From Azospirillaceae bacterium (GTDB lineage: Bacteria; Pseudomonadota; Alphaproteobacteria; Azospirillales; Azospirillaceae), in assembly GCA_028283825.1 (NCBI GenBank), contig JAPWJW010000003.1:1534001-1598000 (forward strand): a DNA stretch of 64,000 nucleotides. The letters run 5' to 3'. The position numbers and the translations under genes are program-made. Below, in pieces: positions 52,911 through 63,625 of this stretch. The notes beneath the pieces were generated by a model. That model was not told where the DNA came from and did no database searches. It saw only the letters and a program-made list of their open reading frames with translations. How positions within the stretch are numbered: position 1 is the first letter of the stretch; every line of letters starts with the position of its first letter.

Positions 52911-55062
52911 ATGAAGCAGGGTTTCATGCGCGCCAGGCTGACGGCCGGCGTTTCCGTCATCGCGCTGGCGATGACCGCCGTGGCCGCGCAGGCGCAGCAG
53001 GCGGGCGACGACGCACCGCCGCAAACGGTGTCGAGCATGGTCGACGGCGTGGAGACGGTGGTGGTCACCGCCCGGCACTACGTGCCCTCGGGCAGCCTGA
53101 CCGCGACCAAAAGCGACGCGCCGCTGATCGAGACGCCGCAGTCGGTCTCCGTCGTCACCCGCGACCAGATCGACCTGCTGAACTTCATCGATGTGCAGCA
53201 GGCCGTGCGCTACACCGCCGGCATCGTGGGTGAGAATTACGGGCCCGACCTGCGCTTCGACTTCCTGACCCTGCGCGGCTTCACCCCGGTGCAGTACATC
53301 GACGGCGTGCAGGCGCCCATCACCACCACCATCAGCAACGTGGGCGTGGACCTCTACGGCTTCGAATCGGTGGACATCCTCAAGGGTCCGTCGTCGGTGC
53401 TGTACGGCACGGTACCCCCCGGCGGCATCTACAACCTGACCAGCCGCCGCGCCTCCGACACCTTCGGCGGCGAGATCGGCATCAAGTACGGCGAGGATGA
53501 TTACAAGCAGGTGGAGGGCACCATCACCGGCCCGGTGGCGGACCACCTGTCGGTACGTGTCACCGGCCTGTACCGCGACCGCGATTCGCAGGTGAAGGGC
53601 GTCACCGCCGACCGCGGCTACATCGCCCCCACCGCCACCCTGTCGCTGGAAAACACCACCCTGACGGCGCTGGGGTATTACCAGCACGACCGGGTGAATG
53701 GCGACACCAACGGCTTCCTGCCGGTGCTGGGCACCCTGCTGCCCAACCCGCTGGGCCAGATCGCCCGCGACACCAACCTGGGTGAGCCCAACTACAACTA
53801 CTATCAGCGCGACCAGTACAGCGTGGGCTATCAGCTGGCCCACGATTTCGGCAGCGACATCGGGTTCGAGCAGAACCTGAAGTGGTTCCATTACAAGGAA
53901 CTGCAGCACGTCATCTATGGCGCCGGGCTGGAATCCGACAACCGCACGGTTGATCGCTACAACTTCCCCTACCAGGAGCGGGTGGACGAGCTGGCGATCG
54001 ACAACCGCCTGAAGGCCAAGGTCGATACCGGATCGATCAGCCACGACCTGCTGGCCGGCGTCGATTACCGCAGCAGCCGCAACAACGCCCAGTACGGCTT
54101 CGCCGTCGCCCACCCCCATCGACCTGTACAACCCGGTCTATTCCAACGGCGACATCGCGACACCGGCCATGGGCCCCTATGTCGACCTGCGGGTGCACCA
54201 GACCGGCGGCTATGTCCAGGACCAGGCCCGGTTCGGCCCCCTGGTCTTCACCGCCAGCGGCCGCTATGACGAGGTCACCACCCACAACCTGCTGGCCGGC
54301 ACCACCGTCCACGACGACAAGTTCACCTATCGCGTCGGCGCCAACTACGTCCTGGACAGCGGCTTCGCGCCCTATATCAGCTATGCCACCTCGTTCCAGC
54401 CGGTGGCCGGCGTGGACGCGCGGGGCAAGGCTTTCGTGCCGTCCACCGGCCGGCAGGTGGAGGGCGGCGTGAAATATGACGGACGCACCCTGGACGACAC
54501 GGTGCACCTGTTCACCACCCTGGCGGCGTTCGACATCGTCCAGACCAACGTGGTGACGCCCAGCAACGACCCCGCCAACCCGGTGGGCAGCCTGCAGACG
54601 GGCGAGGTCGAGGTGAAGGGCGTGGAACTGGAGGGCGTGGCCCGCATCAATGAACAGCTGAGCCTGAACGGGTCCTACACCTACACCTATTCGGAAGTGA
54701 CCAAGAGCAACGGCCCCGACCTGGGTGGCCCGCTGCCCACCACCCCCCGGCACAAGCTGTCGCTGTTCGCCGACTACACCCTGCAACAGGGCCCGGCGGC
54801 GGGCCTGGGTGCCGGTGCCGGCGTGCGCTACGTGACGGGCAGCGCCGGCGCCCAGCTGGGCGCCTTCGTCAGCACCGTCTATTACACCGAGGCGACGACG
54901 CTGTTCGACGCCATCGTCCACTACGACACGCCGGACTGGCGCGTCGCGGTGAACGCCAGCAACCTGTTCGACCGCACCTATGTCGGCCGTTGCGCCAGCG
55001 CCACCAACTGCATCTTCGGCCAGGGCCGCCAGGTCATCGCCAGCCTGACCCGCAAGTTCTGA
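52911..55062 (+). pseudogene. TonB-dependent siderophore receptor, frameshifted
   Basis: Two overlapping frames make one receptor. The first (52911 to about 54110) has a signal peptide (ALAMTAVAAQAQ), TonB box/plug (TVVVTARHYVPSGSLTATKS; TPQSVSVVTRDQIDLLNFID; KGPSSVLYGTVPPGGIYNLT) typical of siderophore receptors. The second continues from about 54110 (TPIDLYNPVYSNGDIATPAM) through the barrel to the terminal aromatic (RQVIASLTRKF). The break is one extra C in the GCCCACCCCC run at 54108-54117; removal gives about 716 residues. No STN domain, so not a signalling type. The rest is free of stops, so a sequencing error or a very recent mutation is likely. A strong terminator follows. Confidence 0.88.
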
Positions 55063-55081
55063 ACACGGGTTTATCGCGCAC

Positions 55082-55123
55082 AAAAAACGCCGGCCGGGAT
55101 CGCCCCTGGCCGGCGTTTTGTTT
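55082..55123. terminator. Bidirectional Rho-independent terminator
   Basis: The stem ACGCCGGCC (55087-55095) pairs with GGCCGGCGT (55108-55116), flanked by AAAAAA upstream and TTTTGTTTG downstream. It separates the TonB receptor from the convergent alpha/beta-hydrolase gene. Confidence 0.85.
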
Positions 55124-55132
55124 GAACTATAC

Positions 55133-56209
55133 CTACTTCAGCAAATCACCCAACGCCCCCTTCCACACCTTGGCCTGGGTCAGGGTCTGGTGGCCGCGGG
55201 TATCGGATGATGCCGGGATCAGGACATATTGGCCGTGGGGCACGCGTTTGATCGCGTCTTCCATCACGCCCAGTTCGGCAGGGTTCAGCAAATCGTCGGC
55301 GAAGTTCACCGCCACCAGCTTGGCCTTGATCTTCCCCAAATCCGGCGCGGGATCGTAGTCGTACGAGGATTCGAACCAGTAGAGGTAATCGTTGGCATCG
55401 ATGGTTTTGCCGTAATCCGCCACCCACTGGTCGTACAGGGTGGTGGCCGCCGGGCGCGTGGGCGCCTGCTGCTGCAGGAGGGCCGCGTTGTTGACCATGA
55501 TGTTGAAGATGGGCAGGGCGCGGGTATAGGCCGTGGGCTGGGCCGTGTAGTCGCCGCCCTTCCAGTCCGGATCGTTGCGGATGGCCTCGATCACCAGCTG
55601 GCGCCACAGCATGTTGCGGCCGGATATCGCCACGGGCTGCGAGGCCACGGGCATCAGCGCGTCCATCATGTCGGGATGCCGCTCACCCCAAATCCAGGTC
55701 TGCATGCCGCCCATGGACGTGCCCAGCACCAGCTTCAGGTGCTTGATGCCCAGGCCCTGGGTGACGATCTTGTACTGCCCCTCCACCGCGTCGACGTAGC
55801 CGTAGTGGGGGAAATGCCCCTTCATCCCGTCCGACGGCTTGGAGGAGCCGCCGTGGCCGATGCCATCGGCCAGGATGATGAAGTATTTCTCCGCGTCCAG
55901 CGGCTGACCGGGCCCGAACAGTTCGCCGGCCAGGCTGGGGTTCAGGAAATTGCGGCCGGTGCCGGTGGTGCCGTGCAGCAGCAGCACGCCGTTGGTGATG
56001 GCGCCCGAGGCGTCGCGCTGGGCCGTGCCGATGGTGGTGTAATGGAAACGCGCGTCGGCCAGATGCTCCCCATTCGTCAGGGCGAAGTCATGCACGATGA
56101 CGTCGCCCTCCATCTGGTTGGGATAGCTGGGCGGCTTGGCGTCGGCCGCGACGGCGGCGTTCGTCACGAGCAGGGCGCCAAGCGCCAGGGTGGAGAGCCA
56201 GGCTTTCAT
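55133..56209 (-). CDS. Exported alpha/beta-hydrolase, MetX-like fold
   Basis: 358 residues with an N-terminal signal peptide (WLSTLALGALLVTNAAVAAD). The fold resembles homoserine O-acetyltransferase: LLHGTTGTGRNFLNPSLAGE, the nucleophile in VLGTSMGGMQTWIWGERHPD, and Asp/His near NFADDLLNPAEL and SSDTRGHQTLTQAK. Because it is exported, it is unlikely to make methionine precursors in the cytoplasm; an esterase or acyl-hydrolase in the periplasm is more likely. It converges with the siderophore receptor and may process a siderophore ester, but that is speculation. Confidence 0.8.
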   Translation of the reverse strand: MKAWLSTLALGALLVTNAAVAADAKPPSYPNQMEGDVIVHDFALTNGEHLADARFHYTTIGTAQRDASGAITNGVLLLHGTTGTGRNFLNPSLAGELFGPGQPLDAEKYFIILADGIGHGGSSKPSDGMKGHFPHYGYVDAVEGQYKIVTQGLGIKHLKLVLGTSMGGMQTWIWGERHPDMMDALMPVASQPVAISGRNMLWRQLVIEAIRNDPDWKGGDYTAQPTAYTRALPIFNIMVNNAALLQQQAPTRPAATTLYDQWVADYGKTIDANDYLYWFESSYDYDPAPDLGKIKAKLVAVNFADDLLNPAELGVMEDAIKRVPHGQYVLIPASSDTRGHQTLTQAKVWKGALGDLLK

Positions 56210-56258
56210 CAGGTCATCCTTTCAGGCGGTACTACGGGTGAGTGGGGGGCTGCGACCG

Positions 56259-57932
56259 TCAGGCCGCGCGCAGGGCCGCCAGGAAGGTGGAGACCTTGCC
56301 GCGCAGATCCTCCGCCTGGGTGGACAGGCCGTTGGCGGCCGTCAGCACGTCGCCGGCCACGTCACCCGTCTCGCCCGCCACCTCGCGCACACCGTTCATG
56401 CCGGCGCTGACCTCACTGGTGCCGCGCGCCGCCTCCTGCACGTTGCGGGCGATCTCCTGCGTCGCCGCCCCCTGTTCCTCCACCGCCGCGGCGATGGTGG
56501 TGGTGATGTGGTCGATCTCACCGATGGTCTGGCCGATGGCGGTGATGGCCTTGGCCGCCTCACCCGTCGCGGCCTGCATGGCTTCGATCTGCTGGCGGAT
56601 GTCGTTGGTGGCCCGTTCCGTCTGGTTGGCCAGGGCCTTGACCTCGGACGCCACCACGGCGAACCCTTTGCCGGCCTCACCCGCGCGTGCCGCTTCTATG
56701 GTGGCGTTCAGGGCCAGCAGGTTGGTCTGGCCGGCGATGTCGCTGATCAGGGCGACCACGGCGCCGATCTGCTGCGCCGCCTCGGTCAGGCTGGTCACGG
56801 CGTCGGTGGTGCGCGTCGCCTCATCCACCGCCTTGGTGGCGATGGTGGCGGAGATGGAGACCTGGCGCCCGATCTCACCGATGCTGGCGCCCAGTTCCTC
56901 GGCCGCCACGGCCACCGTCTGCACGTTGGCCGCCGCCTGTTCCGAGGCGCCGGCCACCGCCACCGCGTCGCGGGCGCCAGTTTCGGCGATGCGGCTCAGG
57001 CTCTCCGCCGTGGTGTGCAGGCCGGTCGAGGCCTGGGTCACCGATTGCAGGGTGTGGGCCACGTCGGTGTCGAAGGTCTGCACCAGGCCGTCCACGCGGT
57101 TGGCGCGCTCCGCCTTGGCCGCGGCCTCGGCCGCCTGCTGGGCCGCCAGTTCGTCGCCCTGGCGCATGTTGGTGCGGAAGACATCGATGGCGCGCGCCAT
57201 GTCGCCCACCTCATCCCCGCGCGTGGTGCCGTCCAGGGTGAAAGCATAATCCTTGTGCGCCAGGCGGCGCATGACACCGGCCAGGCGGGCCAGGTGCTGG
57301 GCCACGTCGCGGTCCAGCCACAGCACGGCGCCGATGGACAGGGCCACCGCCACCAGGGCGGCGACGATGATGCTCCAGAACGCGTGGGTGTAGGCCGCCT
57401 GCACCACCTCGTTCGCCGTGGCCGCCCCCTCGCGGTCATAGGTCGCCAGCGCCTCCAGCGCCGCCTGCACCTTGCGGAAGGTCACGACGATGTCGCCGTT
57501 CATGGCCTTTTCCGCCAGGTCGCGGTGGTCCTTGGCGTCGGCGAAGGCGGCGGCCATCGCCGCCTCATACGGCCCGCGCAGGGCCTGGTACTTGGCATAG
57601 AGGTCGGCGGCCGGCCCCGTCACGCCGATGGCGTCGAACCGCTTCATGGCGGCCGCCAGGTCGGTCGTCTGCTTTCCATATAGCTTGATGGCCTCATCCC
57701 GCGCCGTATCGTCGGCCGACACCACCACCCGGCTGGCGGAGATGCGCTGGCGGGCCGTGGCCGTCTTCAAGTCGCCGAGGACGTCGATGGACGGCAGCCA
57801 TACGGTGCGGATTTCGGCCGCGGCGCTATTGATGGTGCCGATCTGCCAGAGGGCCAGAAGACTAATGGCGATGGTCAACAGCAACAGGCTGCCGAACGCG
57901 GTCAGCAGTTTAGGGCGAAGCGCCAGATTCAT
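56259..57932 (-). CDS. Methyl-accepting chemotaxis protein (second)
   Basis: 557 residues. Transmembrane helix 1 (about 10-32), a 4-helix-bundle sensor ([40 protein letters not shown]), transmembrane helix 2 (about 188-208), HAMP ([20 protein letters not shown]) and an MCP signalling domain with tip [20 protein letters not shown]. Orphan receptor without adjacent che genes. ATG 57932 is preceded by GGTGG; ATG 57944 is an in-frame alternative, and the longer frame to 58064 is AT-rich non-coding. The two MCPs of the window share the signalling module but not the sensor. Confidence 0.92.
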   Translation of the reverse strand: MNLALRPKLLTAFGSLLLLTIAISLLALWQIGTINSAAAEIRTVWLPSIDVLGDLKTATARQRISASRVVVSADDTARDEAIKLYGKQTTDLAAAMKRFDAIGVTGPAADLYAKYQALRGPYEAAMAAAFADAKDHRDLAEKAMNGDIVVTFRKVQAALEALATYDREGAATANEVVQAAYTHAFWSIIVAALVAVALSIGAVLWLDRDVAQHLARLAGVMRRLAHKDYAFTLDGTTRGDEVGDMARAIDVFRTNMRQGDELAAQQAAEAAAKAERANRVDGLVQTFDTDVAHTLQSVTQASTGLHTTAESLSRIAETGARDAVAVAGASEQAAANVQTVAVAAEELGASIGEIGRQVSISATIATKAVDEATRTTDAVTSLTEAAQQIGAVVALISDIAGQTNLLALNATIEAARAGEAGKGFAVVASEVKALANQTERATNDIRQQIEAMQAATGEAAKAITAIGQTIGEIDHITTTIAAAVEEQGAATQEIARNVQEAARGTSEVSAGMNGVREVAGETGDVAGDVLTAANGLSTQAEDLRGKVSTFLAALRAA

Positions 57933-58151
57933 AAAAACCACCATCAATTTTGCTAAAGGTCGAAGTAATTCAACCTCCCCGATTGATCTTATAAACTCTC
58001 TGTTACGCTTTGTCGTGATGCGGTGAATTCGCCCGGCCGCTATGTACGGCCCGCAGTTCCGCAACCCTGCGACCTCACAAGCACTCGACAGCCGGCGGCT
58101 TAGCCGTCACCTTCAGGCATTGATGCAAAATAATACTGCAAAGGACTTGGG

Positions 58152-59531
58152 ATGAGCGCGGACGGCGTAGGCACGACGACGACCCCCGTGGATGAGGGCG
58201 AAGGTATCGGCGGTTATGTCAGCGGCATCACCTATCCCCGCCGTTATTACCAGGAGCTGAACCCGGCCGCGATCTCCTACGCGGCGCTGCAATCAGGCTA
58301 CCGCGCGCCCCGGCTGGACCGGCCCTTCCGCTATCTGGACCTGGGCTGCGGCCATGGCTACAGCCCGCTGCTGTTCGCCAGCCTGTTCCCCCAGGGGCAT
58401 TTCATGGGCGTTGACTTCAACCCCATGCACATCGGCAGCGCCGGGTCCCTGCGCCGGGCGGCGGGCCTGACCAATGCCGAATTCATCGCCGCCACCTTCC
58501 AGGACCTGGTGGCTATCGAGGACGGCCCCAGCCTGGATTGCGACTTCATCGTCCTGCATGGGGTGATGAGCTGGGTCAGCGAGACGGTGCGCCGCGACAT
58601 CGCCGCCCTGGTCCGCCGCCGGCTGAAGCCAGGCGGCATCGTCTATGCCAGCTATAACTGCCACCCCGGCTGGGCCGCCAAGCTGCCCCTGCGCACCCTG
58701 ATGGTCGACGCCTACGCCGTCACCACCGGCACGGTGGAGGAACGGGTGAAGAAGGTGCTGGCCTTCCTGCGGCAGCTGCTGGACAGCAAGGCGCTGTACA
58801 TGGAACTGAACCCCGTCGTGCGCCAGCAGATCGAAACGCTGGAGACGCTGGACCCCGGCTATGTGGCGCATGAGTACCTGAACCAGTACTGGCGCGCCTT
58901 CCACCACAAGGAAATCGTGGCCTTCATGGAACGGCTGGGCATCGGCTACCTGGGGTCCGCCACCGCCGCCGACAATGTGCCTCTGCTGGCCGTGCCGGAC
59001 CAGCCGGCGGCCCTGATGGCGGTCATGCCCAACGCCCTGCTGCGGGAAAACGTGCGCGACGTGGCCCTGAACCGCCAGTTCCGCCGCGACCTGTATGGCC
59101 GTGACCTGAAACCCCTGGCCGTGCCCGATCTGGTGGCCGCACACCAGGCCACCCGCTATGCCCTGGGGCGGCCACGGACGGACTGCCCCCTGCTGGTCAA
59201 GCGGTCCTTCGGCGACGTCACCCTGCATGAGGGGGTGTTCGCCCCGCTGCTGGATCGCCTCGCGGCCGGCCCCGCCACCTTCCGGGAACTGGCCGCCGTG
59301 CCGCCGCTGGACGGGTGGGAGGTGGCGGACCAGATCCAGGCGCTGCAGGTGCTGGTGGGCGCCGACTACGCCCGTCCCATCGTGGCGGGGGCGGAGGTGC
59401 CGGCCGACAGCGACGCCGTGCGCCGCTTCAACCAGGCGGCCCTGGTGACGGCCCGGGGCGTCGGCCAGCCGGAAACGGCGCTGGCCGTGCCGGCACTCTC
59501 CGGCGCCATGATGACGGCGGTGGGCGCTTAA
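58152..59531 (+). CDS. SAM methyltransferase with methyltransferase regulatory domain
   Basis: 459 residues. Residues 40-170 form a class I SAM-dependent methyltransferase (YLDLGCGHGYSPLLFASLFP = motif I; FMGVDFNPMHIGSAGSLRRA; FIVLHGVMSWVSETVRRDIA). A methyltransferase regulatory domain (PF10119-type) follows at about 200-300 (LLDSKALYMELNPVVRQQIE; YLNQYWRAFHHKEIVAFM), then a winged-helix-like C-terminus (about 380-430). The acceptor substrate is unknown. In some bacteria such proteins occur with capsule or lipopolysaccharide genes; no such context here. It is divergent from the second MCP gene. Confidence 0.85.
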   Translation: MSADGVGTTTTPVDEGEGIGGYVSGITYPRRYYQELNPAAISYAALQSGYRAPRLDRPFRYLDLGCGHGYSPLLFASLFPQGHFMGVDFNPMHIGSAGSLRRAAGLTNAEFIAATFQDLVAIEDGPSLDCDFIVLHGVMSWVSETVRRDIAALVRRRLKPGGIVYASYNCHPGWAAKLPLRTLMVDAYAVTTGTVEERVKKVLAFLRQLLDSKALYMELNPVVRQQIETLETLDPGYVAHEYLNQYWRAFHHKEIVAFMERLGIGYLGSATAADNVPLLAVPDQPAALMAVMPNALLRENVRDVALNRQFRRDLYGRDLKPLAVPDLVAAHQATRYALGRPRTDCPLLVKRSFGDVTLHEGVFAPLLDRLAAGPATFRELAAVPPLDGWEVADQIQALQVLVGADYARPIVAGAEVPADSDAVRRFNQAALVTARGVGQPETALAVPALSGAMMTAVGA

Positions 59532-59550
59532 GCGGGCGGGACGGCGTCGC

Positions 59551-62220
59551 CTACCTCACCGGCACGAGGTCGATGGCTGACACCACGGCCTGGCCGGTCA
59601 GGGGCCGGAATTCCAGCGTCAGGCCGGTGGCACCCTTGGCCGTCGCCTCCACCGTGCGGTCCAGCGCCTTCAGCACCCCGCCCGCCTGGGCGGCGATGTC
59701 CAGGCCCTTCACCACCACCGCGTCCCCGGCCAGCACGTCGAACACCCGGGCGCCCGGCGTGGCCCCCTTGGGCTCCATGAAATGCAGGGTGACGCGATAG
59801 CGCCCCGCCGGCACCGGCACCCGGTAGGTGAAGGCGCCCTCGCGGTAGGTTTCATACAGGGCGGGATCACCTGAGCCGGTGACCGCCGGAATGGCCTGGT
59901 CCGGCACGCCCTGTTCCGGCGGCGGGTTGCGGTCGTGCGGCGTGCCGCCGTCAACGAAGGCGTCGGAGCCATAGCGGGCGCCGCCGGCCGTCGTCAGCCC
60001 GGCGGACGAGCCGGCACGGATGCGTATCTCATCCCCCGCGCCGTCGTAGCGCCAGGTGACGCTGTCGCTGAGGGGCTTGCCATCGATCTGCGCCGTGACG
60101 GTCAGGACGTTGGCGCCCGCGTCCAGGCGCACGGCCGGCCACAGGCAGACATGGTCCAGGCAGGGGGCGATGCCCAACTCGCGGCCGTTCAGGCTCAGCC
60201 GGGCGGCGGCGGCGTTGCTGTAGGCCTGCACGTCCGTCACGGGATAGGCGCGGTCGATGTAACGCCGACCGTTCAGGTGCAGCACCGGCCGGCCGCTCCA
60301 GTCCGCCTGGTAGAAATAGAACACGTCCTTGCGGACGGTGCGGTCATAGGACACCAGGCCCTTGTCGTTGGTATCGACCATGTCGCCCTCGGTCCGGCTG
60401 TCGCTGGCGAAGTCGAACATGGTCCAGAGGAAGGTGCCCCACAGGTAGGGACGGTCCTTCAGCTGCGCCCACCAGATCTCATGCAGGCGGCTTTCCAGTT
60501 CCTCGGGATGGAAATGGCCCTTGGGGTAGACCACGCCGCCCTGGCCGGAGCCCGCATCCACCTGGTCGGTGTGCTGGGTCAGGCCGCCGCCGCCGCCATA
60601 TTCGCTGACCGCCAGCGGCAGGCCGGGGTGCAGGCCGTGCAGCCGGTCCAGCACGGGCCCCAGATCCTCCGGCTTTTCATAATACCAGCCCTGGTAACGG
60701 TTATAGCCCAGCAGGTCGGTGATGCCGGCCACCACGTCCACGCCCGGCCGGGGCTGGTCGGGCCGGGGCTCGCAGCAATCGGCCATGGTGGTGGGCCGGG
60801 TGTGGTCCAGGGTATAGGCCAGGTTGTTGAGGTCGGTCAGCAGCGGGCGCGCGTCGCTGACGCCATGGCCGCTGGCCGCCATCAGGTTGACCTCATTGCC
60901 GATGGACCAGGTGACGACGCTGGGGTGGTTGTAGTTCTGCTTGACCAGTTCCCGCAGCTGGCTTTCCGCGTTGGCGGTGAAGGCCGGCGTGGTGACACCC
61001 TTGTCGCCCTCCGCCGTTTCGGGTGCGGTGCGGTTGACCAACGGGATTTCCGCCCACACCACCACACCGTCGCGGTCGGCCAGGTCGTAGATGGCCTGGT
61101 CGTGCTGGTAATGGGCAAGGCGCAGGGCGTTGACGCCCATGTCCAGCATGATGTCCATGTCCTGGGCCTGGTCGGCCGGACTGATGGCCCAGCCCTTGCC
61201 CGGCCGGTCCTGGTGGCGGGACACGCCGTGCAGCGCCAAATGCTTGCCGTTCAGGAAAAAGCCCCGCTCGGGATCAAAGCGGAAGGCGCGGATGCCCAGG
61301 GGCTGGGCCACCTGGTCCATCTCGCCGGGGGCGCCCTCCACCATCACCACCACGTGGTACAGGTAGGGATCGGCACGGCCATCCCACAGGTGCGGGGTCG
61401 GCACGGTCAGGGTCTGCACCACCTCATCCCCCGCGCCGGCGGCCAGCGCCAGGGGCTGGCTGGCACTGGCGACAACCGCGCCGCCGGCATCCACGATGGC
61501 CGCCTTGACCGCCACGGTACGGGCCTGGGTCGCGTCGTTCTTCACCCGGGCCGTCACCTCGATGCTGGCGGCCTTGTCATCCACCTCGGCCGTGCGGGCG
61601 TAAACGCCGGGCCCGCCCCAGTCCATCATATCGACATGCACGGGGTCGGTGGCGATCAGCGATACCGGGCGGTACAGCCCGCCGAACAGGAAGAAGTCGC
61701 CCGACATGGGGATGACCTCCGCCGTCGCGGCACCCACCGTCTTTGGGCTGGAATTGTCGGTGCGCACCGCCAGCACGTTGGCCTTGCCCATCTTCAGGGC
61801 GCTGGTGGCGTCAAAGCGGAAGCGGCCGAAGGCGCCCTTGTGCATGCCCAGCTTCACGCCGTTCAGCCAGACCTCGGCATTGATGCTGGCGCCGTCGAAC
61901 TGCAGCCAGATCTTGCGGCCGGCATAGTCGGCCGGCGGCTTGAACGACAGGCGGTACCAGCCGGCCCCCCGCGTGGCGTTGTAGTCGGGTGCCCGCCTGG
62001 CCGTGCCACCCAGATGGTTCCAGGTGTGCGGCAGGGTGACCGCCGCCCACTTATGATCGTTGAAGGCGGTCGCGTCCGCCCCCGGCGCATCGCCCTGCTG
62101 GAACCGCCAGCCGGTGGTCAGCGGCATCTCGCGGCGCTCGGCCGCCTGAGCCGTACCGGCCAGGGATGAGACCGCCGTCAGGACGGCCAGGATGCGGCGC
62201 ATCGCCGAAACAGAAATCAT
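59551..62220 (-). CDS. Exported glycoside hydrolase family 2 enzyme with malectin-like domain
   Basis: 889 residues. Signal peptide (RRILAVLTAVSSLAGTAQAA), GH2 sugar-binding N-domain (LTTGWRFQQGDAPGADATAF), immunoglobulin-like domain and GH2 TIM barrel with acid/base Glu in VVTWSIGNEVNLMAASGHGV and nucleophile Glu in LPLAVSEYGGGGGLTQHTD. A C-terminal malectin-like carbohydrate-binding domain (AFTYRVPVPAGRYRVTLHFM; GARVFDVLAGDAVVVKGLDI) is the last 130 residues. Probably a beta-galactosidase, beta-mannosidase or beta-glucuronidase-type enzyme in the periplasm; the sugar is not determinable. Start ATG 62220 has GGGAGG upstream; 62202 is an alternative. The last gene of the window (C-terminal fragment) may be another secreted glycosidase. 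Confidence 0.88.
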   Translation of the reverse strand: MISVSAMRRILAVLTAVSSLAGTAQAAERREMPLTTGWRFQQGDAPGADATAFNDHKWAAVTLPHTWNHLGGTARRAPDYNATRGAGWYRLSFKPPADYAGRKIWLQFDGASINAEVWLNGVKLGMHKGAFGRFRFDATSALKMGKANVLAVRTDNSSPKTVGAATAEVIPMSGDFFLFGGLYRPVSLIATDPVHVDMMDWGGPGVYARTAEVDDKAASIEVTARVKNDATQARTVAVKAAIVDAGGAVVASASQPLALAAGAGDEVVQTLTVPTPHLWDGRADPYLYHVVVMVEGAPGEMDQVAQPLGIRAFRFDPERGFFLNGKHLALHGVSRHQDRPGKGWAISPADQAQDMDIMLDMGVNALRLAHYQHDQAIYDLADRDGVVVWAEIPLVNRTAPETAEGDKGVTTPAFTANAESQLRELVKQNYNHPSVVTWSIGNEVNLMAASGHGVSDARPLLTDLNNLAYTLDHTRPTTMADCCEPRPDQPRPGVDVVAGITDLLGYNRYQGWYYEKPEDLGPVLDRLHGLHPGLPLAVSEYGGGGGLTQHTDQVDAGSGQGGVVYPKGHFHPEELESRLHEIWWAQLKDRPYLWGTFLWTMFDFASDSRTEGDMVDTNDKGLVSYDRTVRKDVFYFYQADWSGRPVLHLNGRRYIDRAYPVTDVQAYSNAAAARLSLNGRELGIAPCLDHVCLWPAVRLDAGANVLTVTAQIDGKPLSDSVTWRYDGAGDEIRIRAGSSAGLTTAGGARYGSDAFVDGGTPHDRNPPPEQGVPDQAIPAVTGSGDPALYETYREGAFTYRVPVPAGRYRVTLHFMEPKGATPGARVFDVLAGDAVVVKGLDIAAQAGGVLKALDRTVEATAKGATGLTLEFRPLTGQAVVSAIDLVPVR

Positions 62221-62379
62221 CAAGCGGGCCTCCCACCCCAGTCCGGCCGCCTTGAAGGCCACCGGTGTCAGGCAGGCCGATACGCCGCCCCTAATCCTCG
62301 ATCGCGGGCGATGGTGGCCAGGGCGCCTGGCCCTGTCAAGCAGGCGGCACTAGGCAAATGGTCAAGGTAATCCGGGTAC

Positions 62380-63453
62380 TTAAAACCCGAACTCCAATTG
62401 CGCCGCCGGTCCCGACGCCTCGAAACTGGAAACGGTGACGCCCAGCAGGCGGATGCCGGTGGGCAGGGGATAGACGCTGCGCACCAGGTCGATGCTGACG
62501 CCGCGCAGCGTTTCCTGCGCCACCACCGGGGCGGCCAGGGTGCGGCTGCGCGTGGCCTGGCGGAAGTCGCCGTACTTGATCTTCACGGTCACGGTACGGC
62601 CAAAGGCCTGCGCCTTCTCACACCAGGCCCAGACCTCGTCCGCCATGGCGCGCACGCCCTCCTCCACCGCCGCCGGTTCGGTCAGATCCTCGGCGAAGGT
62701 GGTCTCGGAACCGGAGGATTTGCGCGGCCGGTCGGACACCACCGGCCGGTTGTCCTCGCCATGGGCGATGGCGTGGTACCAGGGGCCGGCCTTGCCGAAA
62801 TGGGTTTGCAGGAAGGTGGGCGTCTGGCGGCGCAGGTCGGCGCCGGTGTGGATGCCCAGGCCATTCATCTTCTCGGCCGTCACCGGCCCCACGCCGTGGA
62901 AGCGGCCGACGGCCAGGTTTTCCACAAAGGCCTCGCCATGGCCGGGCGGTACCACGAACTGGCCGTTGGGCTTGCGGTAGTCCGATGCCAGCTTGGCCAG
63001 GAACTTGTTGTAGGAGATGCCGGCGGAGGCGTTCAGCCCCGTCTCCGCCTTGATGCGGGCGCGAATCTCGACGGCGGTCGCGGTCGCCGTGGGCAGGCCG
63101 CGCCGGTTCTCCGTCACGTCCAGATAGGCCTCATCCAGCGACAGCGGCTCGATCAGGTCGGTGTAGTCGGCGAAGATGTCCCGGATCTGGCGGGAGATGG
63201 CGCGGTAGACCTCGAACCGCGGCGAGACGAAGACGATGTGCGGGCATTTGCGCAAGGCGGTGGTGGACGGCATGGCGCTGCGCACACCGTATTCCCGCGC
63301 CTCGTAACTGGCGGCCGCCACCACGCCGCGCTTGGCGCCATGGCCCACCGCCACCGGCCGGCCGCGCAGGTGCGGATTGTCGCGCTGTTCCACCGACGCA
63401 TAGAATGCGTCCATGTCGATGTGGATGATCTTGCGGATGCCGGGGTCGCTCAT
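62380..63453 (-). CDS. dinB: DNA polymerase IV (Y-family, translesion)
   Basis: 357 residues, complete. Catalytic Asp residues in IIHIDMDAFYASVEQRDNPH and SLDEAYLDVTENRRG, with the finger/palm context VAAASYEAREYGVRSAMPST. The little-finger domain (VTVKIKYGDFRQATRSRTLA) follows. It copies damaged templates without proofreading. The C-terminus ends with hydrophobic Phe after about 10 residues, without a long tail; a beta-clamp motif is not obvious. Often under LexA control, but no LexA box is recognised upstream. Copy L of the repeat lies upstream of the start. Confidence 0.95.
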   Translation of the reverse strand: MSDPGIRKIIHIDMDAFYASVEQRDNPHLRGRPVAVGHGAKRGVVAAASYEAREYGVRSAMPSTTALRKCPHIVFVSPRFEVYRAISRQIRDIFADYTDLIEPLSLDEAYLDVTENRRGLPTATATAVEIRARIKAETGLNASAGISYNKFLAKLASDYRKPNGQFVVPPGHGEAFVENLAVGRFHGVGPVTAEKMNGLGIHTGADLRRQTPTFLQTHFGKAGPWYHAIAHGEDNRPVVSDRPRKSSGSETTFAEDLTEPAAVEEGVRAMADEVWAWCEKAQAFGRTVTVKIKYGDFRQATRSRTLAAPVVAQETLRGVSIDLVRSVYPLPTGIRLLGVTVSSFEASGPAAQLEFGF

Positions 63454-63508
63454 AACCCCGGTATCTTAGCAGATTGCCCATGAACGAAAAGCGAACATGT
63501 TGATTCGC

Positions 63509-63597
63509 CCTCAATCGCCGGGCGCCAGCATGCGCTGGCTTGGCTGTCCTCGCTCCGCCCTTCGGTACTCGCTCCGGCGCCCGCGGTCGCGGGCTAT
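63509..63597 (+). repeat. Two-hairpin intergenic repeat, copy L
   Basis: Starts CCTCAATCGCCGGGC. Hairpin 1 has stem GCCAGC/GCTGGC with loop ATGC, then TTGGCTGTCCTCG. The middle is the second subtype (CTCCGCCCTTCGGTACTCGC). Hairpin 2 has stem GCCCGC/GCGGGC with loop GGTC. It lies between dinB and the C-terminal fragment gene. Confidence 0.82.
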
Positions 63598-63625
63598 GAA
63601 TGAACGATGCGAGAGTGAAAGGAGC

